Of a stretch of DNA of 44,433 bases, positions 23,874 to 30,504 are shown piece by piece. The stretch comes from an uncultured Collinsella sp. (lineage in GTDB: Bacteria; Actinomycetota; Coriobacteriia; Coriobacteriales; Coriobacteriaceae). The notes under the pieces were generated by a model. That model was not told the origin of the DNA, searched no databases, and saw only the letters and a program-made list of their open reading frames with translations. Location: the NCBI GenBank assembly GCA_902478885.1, contig CABSMS010000004.1, positions 1 to 44,433 on the forward strand. The letters are read 5' to 3'. Within the stretch, counting starts at the first letter, position 1; every line of letters starts with the position of its first letter. Both the position numbers and the translations under genes were made by a program.

Positions 23874-24926
23874 ATGAATCCCAGGACTAAATCTCAAGAC
23901 ATTCGCGACTTGAGCCAAAATGATATTCGCGAACTTGTCGCCGAACTCGGCCAACCCGCTTTTCGCGCAAAGCAGCTCATCGAATGGGTTTTTGAGAAGA
24001 ACGTTTGTTCGTTTGATGATATGACCAACCTCCCCAAGGCCTTCCGCGAGCAGCTGAAGGAGGCATTTGCCTTCGACACGCCGACCGAGCTCGCCAAACA
24101 GGTGTCTAAGGATGGCTCTCGTAAATACCTACTCGAGTACCACGACGGCATCTCCGTCGAGACCGTCGGCATGCCTCGTCGAAACAAGCTGTCTGTCTGT
24201 GTATCCACCCAAGCCGGCTGTGGCATGGGCTGCGCTTTTTGCGCTACCGGCCTGAACGGCCTCAAGCGTTCGCTGACCGCTCAGGAAATCGTTGACCAGG
24301 TACTCCATGTTTCTAACGACTTTGGTGAGCGCGCGACGAGCGTAGTGTTCATGGGTCAGGGTGAGCCTTTCGCCAACTACGACGAGGTCCTCAAGGCGCT
24401 GCGCATTCTTAATGACCCTGACGGTATCGGTATTGGAGCGCGCCACCTCACTGTCTCCACCAGCGGCGTTATTCCTGGTATTCGTAAGTTTGCAGACATT
24501 CCTGAGCAGTTCACGCTCGCTGTCTCGCTGCACTCTGCCATTCAATCCACCCGCAATAAACTCATGCCGGGCGTTAAGAAGTACACACTTCTGCGTCTTC
24601 ACGAGGCTCTTCAGCTCTACACCGAAAAGACCGGCCGCCGACCAACGTACGAATATGCCATGATCGAAGGCGTCAATGACACCAACCCCGAGATGCAGGC
24701 ACTCTGCGACTTCTGCGAGGGCACGCTGTGCCACGTCAACCTGATCCAGCTCAACGATATCGAGGGCAGCCCTCTCAAGCCCTCGCCGATTCATAAGGTT
24801 GAAGACCTTCAGCGTCGTCTTGAGTCCCGTGGTATCGAGACCACCATCCGTAACTCTCGCGGCAACGATATCGACGCTGCTTGCGGCCAACTCAAGCAGC
24901 GCTTCAAGGTTCAGAAAAACGCGTAG
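23874..24926 (+). CDS. rlmN: 23S rRNA (adenine2503-C2) / tRNA (adenine37-C2) methyltransferase
   Basis: RlmN is a radical-SAM enzyme that methylates A2503 of 23S rRNA. The 350-residue protein has the CxxxCxxC cluster (AGCGMGCAFCATG), the VVFMGQGEPFANYDEVLKA block, the conserved cysteine region FCEGTLCHVNLIQLN, and a C-terminal GNDIDAACGQL with the second catalytic cysteine. It is followed by a near-parS sequence and a strong terminator. Confidence 0.97.
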   Translation: MNPRTKSQDIRDLSQNDIRELVAELGQPAFRAKQLIEWVFEKNVCSFDDMTNLPKAFREQLKEAFAFDTPTELAKQVSKDGSRKYLLEYHDGISVETVGMPRRNKLSVCVSTQAGCGMGCAFCATGLNGLKRSLTAQEIVDQVLHVSNDFGERATSVVFMGQGEPFANYDEVLKALRILNDPDGIGIGARHLTVSTSGVIPGIRKFADIPEQFTLAVSLHSAIQSTRNKLMPGVKKYTLLRLHEALQLYTEKTGRRPTYEYAMIEGVNDTNPEMQALCDFCEGTLCHVNLIQLNDIEGSPLKPSPIHKVEDLQRRLESRGIETTIRNSRGNDIDAACGQLKQRFKVQKNA

Positions 24927-24942
24927 GGAAGACCAACCTAAA

Positions 24943-24958
24943 CGTTTCATGTGAAACA
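24943..24958. other. Degenerate parS-like site
   Basis: CGTTTCATGTGAAACA differs at two positions from the perfect parS copies at 27.1 kb. It lies between the rlmN stop and terminator. ParB binding is plausible but unproven. Confidence 0.45.
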
Positions 24959-24962
24959 TCGA

Positions 24963-24998
24963 ACAGCCCCGGTTGCTTAATTGCAACCGGGGCTGTTT
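24963..24998 (+). terminator. Terminator after rlmN
   Basis: A perfect 14-bp stem (ACAGCCCCGGTTGC / GCAACCGGGGCTGT) with a TTAATT loop is followed by TTTC. Confidence 0.9.
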
Positions 24999-25049
24999 CA
25001 TATCTATCACTAATTTGCATCACGCGATTGTTCGACATCTTTTTCGCAA

Positions 25050-25098
25050 GAAATAAGGGGTCCCTGTTCTGGCATTCAGACAAGAACCCCTTCGAAAA
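25050..25098 (-). terminator. Terminator after the parAB operon
   Basis: The arms AAGGGGT (25055-25061) and ACCCCTT (25086-25092) pair around a long loop. On the minus strand they are followed by ATTTCTTG. The site lies about 20 nt past the YtxH-like gene. Confidence 0.6.
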
Positions 25099-25110
25099 TA
25101 GCTAGTAATT

Positions 25111-25124
25111 GTTAGGTACCTAAA
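25111..25124. repeat. Palindrome GTTAGGTACCTAAA, copy 1
   Basis: This 12-bp perfect palindrome (TTAGGTACCTAA) with matching flanks overlaps the stop codon of the YtxH-like gene. The same 14 bp occur at 28614-28627, at the other end of the parAB-rsmG-jag block. Confidence 0.7.
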
Positions 25125-25374
25125 AGCCTACATTTTCCCATTGATGATTAACCCAATCTTGATTAATCTTGGGATTCTTAGTTACCTGAGCTGTACGCAT
25201 TGCGACATCCTCGGTCATAACGTCCATTTTCTTTTTGGATGTATCGACGATATCCTGCGCCCCGCGAAGCAGACGACCACGCAATTCATCATCTGTTGCG
25301 ACCTTAAATCCCGCAAATGCGCCGACCGCTACAGTTGCAGCCAAAGCAAGAGCAGCCAGAACTTTATTCTTCAT
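25120..25374 (-). CDS. YtxH-like small protein
   Basis: The 84-residue protein begins MKNKVLAALALAATVAVGAFAGFKVATDDELRG with one hydrophobic segment. A helical, charged part with KKKMDVMTEDVAMRTAQV follows. This is the layout of YtxH-domain proteins (membrane-anchored, function unclear). The ATG at 25374 has GGGAGG upstream and lies inside the end of parB (11-nt overlap), so it is coupled to the partition genes. The link to partition is by position only. Confidence 0.7.
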   Translation of the reverse strand: MKNKVLAALALAATVAVGAFAGFKVATDDELRGRLLRGAQDIVDTSKKKMDVMTEDVAMRTAQVTKNPKINQDWVNHQWENVGF

Positions 25375-26269
25375 CCTGGCCTCCCTGATCAAATTGAATC
25401 ATTTCACCAAGAATTCGAGACAGTTCTTCCTCATCCTTAAACTCAATCTCGATTTTATTCTTGCCGCGCGAGCTCTTAACGCGAACGTTCGTGTTAAACA
25501 CCTGACGCAGAACGCGTGCAGCCTTCTTAAAAGACTGAGGCGTTGCAGGGCGAGGTGTCTTAGGCGTCTCTCCGGCAGAAAACAATGGAGCAAGATTTTC
25601 TGTCGCGCGGACAGACAATCCCTCGGCAACAACCTTCTCAGCAAGCTTAATGCGCGCTTCTTCATACGGAACCGCAAGAATTGCACGAGCATGACCAGCG
25701 GTGAGCTTGCCTTCGAAAATCATCTGCTGAACTACCTCTGGAAGATCAAGCAAGCGCAACGAATTGGTGATTGCAGAACGAGACTTGCTGACAGCCTTTG
25801 ACAAGGCTTCTTGAGTCATACCGCTCGAATCGATGAGCTGTCGATATCCCTTAGCCTCTTCGACGGGGTTGAGGTCTGAGCGCTGAAGGTTTTCGATTAG
25901 CGCGAGTGCAAGCATCTCCTCATCTTCAACGTCTTTAATGATAACGGGAAGTTCTTCAAGACCAGCAAGCTTTGAAGCCTGATAGCGACGTTCACCAGCA
26001 ATAATTTCATAGCCATTACCGTGCTTACGCACAAGAAGCGGCTGCAAAACGCCATGCTCCTGGATTGACTCACTCAACTCCCGAAGTTCTGTCTCATTGA
26101 AATGAATTCGTGGCTGATTTGGGTTCGGAACGATATCCTCAATCGGAAGTTTAGTTTCCGAAGCAGCATTTGATGCTGACGTTGCAGATCCACCAGTCTC
26201 ATATTCAGCTTCCGAGACCAGTGCATTGAGTCCACGACCCAAGCCGCCGCGCTTCTTAGGGCTAGGCAC
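25364..26269 (-). CDS. parB: Chromosome-partitioning protein ParB
   Basis: The 301-residue CTP-dependent DNA clamp loads at parS. It starts PSPKKRGGLGRGLNALVS, has the IVPNPNQPRIHF region and the CTP-binding GNGYEIIAGERRYQASKLAG block, and carries the helix-turn-helix (TQEALSKAVSKSRSAITNSLRLL). A C-terminal dimerisation domain rich in Lys/Glu follows. The GTG start overlaps the parA stop (GTGCCTAG), with AGAGGTGAT upstream. Confidence 0.97.
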   Translation of the reverse strand: MPSPKKRGGLGRGLNALVSEAEYETGGSATSASNAASETKLPIEDIVPNPNQPRIHFNETELRELSESIQEHGVLQPLLVRKHGNGYEIIAGERRYQASKLAGLEELPVIIKDVEDEEMLALALIENLQRSDLNPVEEAKGYRQLIDSSGMTQEALSKAVSKSRSAITNSLRLLDLPEVVQQMIFEGKLTAGHARAILAVPYEEARIKLAEKVVAEGLSVRATENLAPLFSAGETPKTPRPATPQSFKKAARVLRQVFNTNVRVKSSRGKNKIEIEFKDEEELSRILGEMIQFDQGGQDEE

Positions 26270-27062
26270 GTTTAATCACCTCTTTAGCAAGGTTCATATA
26301 CGCCTTTGCGCCCTTATTCTGTGGCGCATAGGTAATTACCGGCTCACCGAACGACGGTGCTTCTGAAATTTTAACGGTACGTGGAATCAAAGTCTTGAAC
26401 GCCTTGTCGCCAAAATACGATTGAACCTCTTCGACAACCTGGTTCGAAAGCGATGTGCGCGAATCGTACATAGTCATAAGCACGCCATAAGTATCAAGGC
26501 TCTTATTTAGGCGTGTCTTAACCATCTTCATCGATTCAAGCAGTTTTGTGACACCTTCGAGTGCGTAATATTCGCACTGTATCGGAATCAAAACGCTGTC
26601 TGCCGCTGTCAACGCATTAATCGTTAGCAAACCCAGTGAAGGCGGGCAATCGATGAAGATGAAGTCAAACTCATCCTGAATTGGTTCAAGCAGATCCTTT
26701 AAGCGAGTTTCACGTGCAATCGCACTGACGAGCTCGATTTCAGCGCCTGCAAGCTGGATGGTAGCTGGAATTACGAATACCTTTTTGCAATTCGTATCAA
26801 GAACAAGCGATTCGGCCGGCACATCATTCAACAATGCATCGTAGATGCAGTGATCGAGTTCTTCTTTTTCGATTCCAAAACCACTCGTACTATTACCCTG
26901 CGGGTCAAAGTCAACAATGAGCGTCTTTCGTCCCTGTTCACCCAACGCTGCTGCAAGGTTTACAGCTGTGGTGGACTTACCTACGCCGCCTTTTTGGTTG
27001 ATGATTGCAATGATACGCGTGTCTTTTGCGCTCTTAGAACGCTTAACGTCGCGAAATCCCAC
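26262..27062 (-). CDS. parA: Chromosome-partitioning ATPase ParA (Soj)
   Basis: The 266-residue protein has the deviant Walker A motif KGGVGKST, IVDFDPQGNSTSGFG, and DFIFIDCPPSLGLLT. It forms DNA-bound gradients that move ParB-parS complexes. The start is GTG with AGGAGG 5 nt upstream. It is followed by parB and preceded by three parS sites. Confidence 0.97.
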   Translation of the reverse strand: MGFRDVKRSKSAKDTRIIAIINQKGGVGKSTTAVNLAAALGEQGRKTLIVDFDPQGNSTSGFGIEKEELDHCIYDALLNDVPAESLVLDTNCKKVFVIPATIQLAGAEIELVSAIARETRLKDLLEPIQDEFDFIFIDCPPSLGLLTINALTAADSVLIPIQCEYYALEGVTKLLESMKMVKTRLNKSLDTYGVLMTMYDSRTSLSNQVVEEVQSYFGDKAFKTLIPRTVKISEAPSFGEPVITYAPQNKGAKAYMNLAKEVIKRA

Positions 27063-27101
27063 GGTCCCTCCTGGTGTGTATTAATGCTGTTAAACGGAGG
27101 A

Positions 27102-27117
27102 TGTTTCACGTGAAACA
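27102..27117. other. parS site 1
   Basis: TGTTTCACGTGAAACA is a perfect copy of the widely conserved bacterial parS palindrome, 40 nt ahead of parA. Confidence 0.95.
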
Positions 27118-27140
27118 TTCCGATTCGTTATCAACTACGA

Positions 27141-27156
27141 TGTTTCACGTGAAACA
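27141..27156. other. parS site 2
   Basis: A second perfect TGTTTCACGTGAAACA, 39 bp from site 1 start to start. The near-equal spacing of the three sites (39 and 39 bp) is notable. Confidence 0.95.
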
Positions 27157-27179
27157 CTTTGAGTCGATACTAACTATTA

Positions 27180-27195
27180 TGTTTCACGTGAAACA
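27180..27195. other. parS site 3
   Basis: A third perfect TGTTTCACGTGAAACA, ending two bases from the rsmG stop codon. Confidence 0.95.
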
Positions 27196-27196
27196 T

Positions 27197-27934
27197 CTAA
27201 GCAAGCGGATTCTTCTTAGCAGTGCCATTTGCACGCGGAAGAGAAACTGATGCAGGGCGCGACTTCTTAAGAATAATAAACTCGCGATGACCTAATCCAT
27301 CAGGTAAATCTAAATCATCGGTAAGAAGCAATGTAAAGCCACAGATCTTGGCAGCAGCCTCGCCAGAATCAAGCTCTTCATCTGTGGGATTACCCTTAGT
27401 AATGACAAAGAGGCCGCCGTCTTTCAAATAAGGAGAAGCATATTCAACAAGAACCGGGAGCGGAGCAAGTGCGCGAGCAGTAACAACAGCAAATTGCTTC
27501 TTATGCGAACGCGCGTATTCTTCTAGACGATCATGAACAGCATGGACATGCTTCAGGCCAAGGCTCTTTACAAAAGAGTTAACAGCATCGACCTTCTTAC
27601 CAACTGAATCGATATAGGTTGCCTTACGACCACTGGCAATAGTCAGAGGAATGCCAGGGAAACCAGCACCCGTACCCATATCAAGCAGTGCACCCTCAGG
27701 GGCCTTATTGATATAAGGAAGTAATACCAATGAGTCCAGAATGTGAAGGACGGCAGCGTCTTCAATATTTAGGATACGTGTGAGATTGGTAGTCTTATTG
27801 GTCTCCAGAACAAGATCGAGATGCTGAATACAGGTTCGAAGGTCATTCTCAGAAACCTTCAAAGAATAGTCTTTGCAATACGAAGTAAGACGGCTAAGCA
27901 TCTGGTTTGCCTGCTCATCAGTCAATACAAACAA
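27197..27934 (-). CDS. rsmG: 16S rRNA (guanine527-N7)-methyltransferase
   Basis: RsmG (GidB) methylates G527 of 16S rRNA. The 245-residue protein carries the SAM-binding LLDMGTGAGFPGIPLTI motif and the KLKHVHAVHDRLEEY and VVTARALAPLPVLVEYASPYLK blocks. A TTG start at 27934 is chosen because AAAGGAG lies 5 nt upstream and homologues begin near here. An open frame continues upstream into the jag terminator and is unlikely to be translated. Confidence 0.93.
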   Translation of the reverse strand: MFVLTDEQANQMLSRLTSYCKDYSLKVSENDLRTCIQHLDLVLETNKTTNLTRILNIEDAAVLHILDSLVLLPYINKAPEGALLDMGTGAGFPGIPLTIASGRKATYIDSVGKKVDAVNSFVKSLGLKHVHAVHDRLEEYARSHKKQFAVVTARALAPLPVLVEYASPYLKDGGLFVITKGNPTDEELDSGEAAAKICGFTLLLTDDLDLPDGLGHREFIILKKSRPASVSLPRANGTAKKNPLA

Positions 27935-27978
27935 GACGACTCCTTTCTGACAAAAATCAGTGTATCGAGAACTTTTGA

Positions 27979-28012
27979 CAAAAAAAGGGGACGTGGAAAC
28001 CACGTCCCCTTA
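27979..28012 (-). terminator. Strong terminator after the jag-like gene
   Basis: A perfect stem GGGGACGTGG / CCACGTCCCC with a TTT loop is followed on the minus strand by TTTTTTT. It separates the rpmH-to-jag transcript from rsmG-parAB. rsmG therefore needs its own promoter just downstream of it. Confidence 0.92.
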
Positions 28013-28029
28013 GCATAAGCTCGAGCAGA

Positions 28030-28599
28030 TTATCGAGCAACAATCACTACGTGACGATCAGGGTCGGAACCCTCGGAATGGGTATCGACCGCATCGTTGC
28101 CACGAAGTGCGATATGAACCAGTCGGCGCTCGTAGGCGTTCATGGGCGGAAGCGAAACACTCTTGTGAGTGCGAATAGCACGCTCGGCAGCAGACTGAGC
28201 CATAGCGGCAACCTTGTCCTGACGGCGACTCTTATATCCCTCAACGTCCACCACAACCGGATACCTAAAGCCAAGCTTACGGCTTACCAGAAGCGAGAAC
28301 ATAACCTGAAGGGCATCAAGCGTACGACCGTGACGGCCGATGAGAACAGCAAGGTCAGGAGCCGTTACATCCAGAATCAGCTCGCCCTCATCGCCCTCAT
28401 ACTCATCGATAGGAGAGTTGGCAGCATCGAAGTGCGAAAGGATGGAACGCAGAATAGAAATCGCAACATCGGCAATGGTGTCAAGCTCCTCATCGGTCAG
28501 CTCTTCACCAGCCTTGTAGCGCTGTGCAATCTCGGGATAATCGCCCGCAACCTGCGGGGCAACCTCCTCAAGCATATCCTCGATGATCTCTTCAGACAT
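28030..28599 (-). CDS. Jag/KhpB-like RNA-binding protein
   Basis: The 189-residue protein has a KH domain with IGRHG in its GxxG loop (about residue 90) and an R3H domain (AYERRLVHIAL, with the Arg-x-x-x-His signature). It lacks the Jag-N domain and starts instead with an acidic helical region. Such proteins bind RNA and, with KhpA, affect cell division and sRNA handling. The position next to yidC is the usual one. The ATG at 28599 has TTGGAG upstream. Confidence 0.92.
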   Translation of the reverse strand: MSEEIIEDMLEEVAPQVAGDYPEIAQRYKAGEELTDEELDTIADVAISILRSILSHFDAANSPIDEYEGDEGELILDVTAPDLAVLIGRHGRTLDALQVMFSLLVSRKLGFRYPVVVDVEGYKSRRQDKVAAMAQSAAERAIRTHKSVSLPPMNAYERRLVHIALRGNDAVDTHSEGSDPDRHVVIVAR

Positions 28600-28613
28600 A
28601 ACGTACTCCAAAA

Positions 28614-28627
28614 GTTAGGTACCTAAA
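28614..28627. repeat. Palindrome GTTAGGTACCTAAA, copy 2
   Basis: Identical to 25111-25124. It sits between yidC and the jag-like gene, just ahead of the jag ribosome-binding site. The pair brackets an AT-richer block of about 3.5 kb. Confidence 0.7.
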
Positions 28628-28644
28628 TAAGATTGATATCCCGA

Positions 28645-29415
28645 CTACTTCTTCTTGTGCGGACGCGGCTTCTTCTCGCGGCGCGTAACCTCAACCTGCA
28701 GCGGGGCGTTCTGAAGACGCTCCTCCTCATCGGCCTTGGCCTTGTCGATGACCTTCTGCGTCACGAAGATCTGCTGGATAACCTGCCAGGCAGAAGACAC
28801 GTCGTAGTACAGCAGAACGCCGACGGGCAGGCTCCAGCCCATCCAGAGCATCATGACGGTCATGACGACGGCCATCATGCGCATGCTCTGGGCCTGCTGA
28901 CCGGTCTGGTTGCGCGACATGTACAGCTGCGGAATCAGGGTCAGGACAGCGAACAGAAGCAGGCAAATCAGCGCCGGCAGAGCAACCATAAAGCCATCGG
29001 CAAACGAGGCGCTCGGCGTCGTGGTTAGGTCGGGCAGGATGTTATAGAACGAGAACGTACCCTCGTTAAAGTACTGCGGCAGATTGCGCAGCAGCGTGAA
29101 CAGGGCGCACAGGATAGGCATCTGGATCAGCAGCGGCAGACAACCAGCCATAGGGTTGAACTTGTTCTCGCTGTAGAACTTCTGCATCTCCTCGGCCTGA
29201 CGCTGGGGATCGTCGGCATAACGCTCCTGGATCTCGAGCATCTTGGGCTGCAGCACCTGCATGCGGGCCGTCGACTTAGTCGACTTGAGCATAAGCGGCG
29301 TCAGCAGCAGACGGATAATGACCACCAGGATGATGATGGACAGGCCCCAGTCGACCGCAAAGGTCTGGATGAGCTTGAGCAGCTCAAAAAGGATGTTAAC
29401 GATCCAATCCCACAT
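28645..29415 (-). CDS. yidC: Membrane protein insertase YidC
   Basis: The 256-residue insertase has the short Gram-positive-like core: a first membrane segment (WGLSIIILVVIIRLLLTPLMLKSTKS) with the conserved hydrophilic-groove Arg, a cytoplasmic helical hairpin (QPKMLEIQERYADDPQRQAEEMQKFYSENKFNP), GCLPLLIQMPILCALF, and further membrane segments. The tail is very basic (KKPRPHKKK). I see no lipobox at the N-terminus, unlike many Gram-positive homologues. It works with the Sec translocon or alone. Confidence 0.95.
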   Translation of the reverse strand: MWDWIVNILFELLKLIQTFAVDWGLSIIILVVIIRLLLTPLMLKSTKSTARMQVLQPKMLEIQERYADDPQRQAEEMQKFYSENKFNPMAGCLPLLIQMPILCALFTLLRNLPQYFNEGTFSFYNILPDLTTTPSASFADGFMVALPALICLLLFAVLTLIPQLYMSRNQTGQQAQSMRMMAVVMTVMMLWMGWSLPVGVLLYYDVSSAWQVIQQIFVTQKVIDKAKADEEERLQNAPLQVEVTRREKKPRPHKKK

Positions 29416-29444
29416 GTAAGTTTTCCTCCGATAGCGAGTGCCCG

Positions 29445-29669
29445 CTAGGGCACAGGGTCATAACCGCCGACGTGCAGGGGATTGCAGCGAGCGATGCGCC
29501 TCACGGCAAGCCAGCAGCCTCTCAAAACACCGTACTTCTCAATCGCCTGAACGGCGTATTGCGAGCACGTTGGATAATAAATGCAGGCGTCAGGTAATAA
29601 GGGCGAAATAACCTGTTGATATATGCGAATAGGAGCGATGGCAACACGTCGCAAAACGTGATTGCTCAT
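29445..29669 (-). CDS. yidD: Membrane protein insertion efficiency factor YidD
   Basis: The 74-residue protein has the family core IYQQVISPLLPDACIYYPTCSQYAVQAIEKYG and RIARCNPLHVGGYDPVP with three conserved cysteines. Its start overlaps the rnpA stop by 4 nt. Confidence 0.96.
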   Translation of the reverse strand: MSNHVLRRVAIAPIRIYQQVISPLLPDACIYYPTCSQYAVQAIEKYGVLRGCWLAVRRIARCNPLHVGGYDPVP

Positions 29670-30004
29670 CGCTCCTCCCCGGCAACGCCGGCGCGTTTCA
29701 TAAGCGAACGCAACGCCTTGTCCATCTCCTGCGGCGAGGAAACCCTCGTCTTGGGAGTTGCGAACAAGATGATGTCATAACCCGCAACGGGAAATCCGCA
29801 GCTGCGGGCGGCCTCGCGCATCACACGCTTAGAACGGTTGCGCACAACCGCACAACCGAGCCGTTTAGCACCAACGAAGGCGACCCTTCCGGAGTCGCCT
29901 TCGCCAACCGATTCACATATGGTCATTCGAATCAGAGGGTGATTGAAACGACGCCCCTGACTGAACACATGCTCGAAATCTTGCCGAGACTTAATAGTCT
30001 TCAT
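29666..30004 (-). CDS. rnpA: Ribonuclease P protein component
   Basis: The 112-residue basic protein of RNase P has the N-terminal KTIKSRQDFEHVFSQGRRFNHP region and the RNR signature (GCAVVRNRSKRVMREAAR). It pairs with the RnpB RNA, not present in this window, to mature tRNA 5' ends. It lies directly downstream of rpmH. Confidence 0.97.
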   Translation of the reverse strand: MKTIKSRQDFEHVFSQGRRFNHPLIRMTICESVGEGDSGRVAFVGAKRLGCAVVRNRSKRVMREAARSCGFPVAGYDIILFATPKTRVSSPQEMDKALRSLMKRAGVAGEER

Positions 30005-30024
30005 GCGAGATGTGTGTATCGCTG

Positions 30025-30159
30025 CTAGACAGTGAGACGCTTGCGGCCCTTGGCGCGACGACGGGCGAGCACGGCACGACCACCCTTAGTGGCCATACGG
30101 GCACGGAAGCCATGGGTCTTGGCACGCTTACGCTTATTAGGCTGATACGTACGCTTCAT
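30025..30159 (-). CDS. rpmH: Large ribosomal subunit protein bL34
   Basis: The 44-residue protein MKRTYQPNKRKRAKTHGFRARMATKGGRAVLARRRAKGRKRLTV-type sequence is a full-length bL34. The ATG at 30159 has AGGAGG about 10 nt upstream. It is the first gene of the leftward origin-proximal operon. Confidence 0.98.
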   Translation of the reverse strand: MKRTYQPNKRKRAKTHGFRARMATKGGRAVLARRRAKGRKRLTV

Positions 30160-30219
30160 CTTAAGTTCCTCCTGCTGCATTTCGAGTGTCCGCGGGGGCG
30201 CGGACGCAGATATAGACAC

Positions 30220-30504
30220 GTGAGCTTGAAGATTGTAGGGAAATCAATGTTCAAATGTCAAGAAATCAAAGGTAAAAGGTTGCGCAGTTCACACGGTTCC
30301 CCCATAAGCCGAGCTCGATTTAGCGGTGCATGGCAACTTTTCACGATATTTCATCGAGTTTTCAACAGGTCATGTTGGCAATGTTGAGAACTTTTCGTCC
30401 GTTTTCCAAAGTTTTCAACAGGTTTTGAAAAGTTGTCGAAAGATGAGAAACATTGCACGGTGAGCTACTATTTGTTCGAAACCTTTTGAAAGATTGCGAG
30501 CGGC
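30220..30504. other. Origin-proximal intergenic region with DnaA-box-like repeats
   Basis: This AT-rich gap separates the leftward rpmH operon from the rightward dnaA cluster. It contains TTTTCAACA at 30359-30367 and 30412-30420, its inverted variant TGTTGAGAA at 30382-30390, and TTGAAAAGTTGTCGAAA at 30425-30441. That last sequence recurs with one mismatch at 33615-33631 after dnaA. The divergence of genes, the repeats and the location next to dnaA suggest one half of a bipartite oriC. Divergent promoters for rpmH and the ATPase gene must also lie here. Confidence 0.6.
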
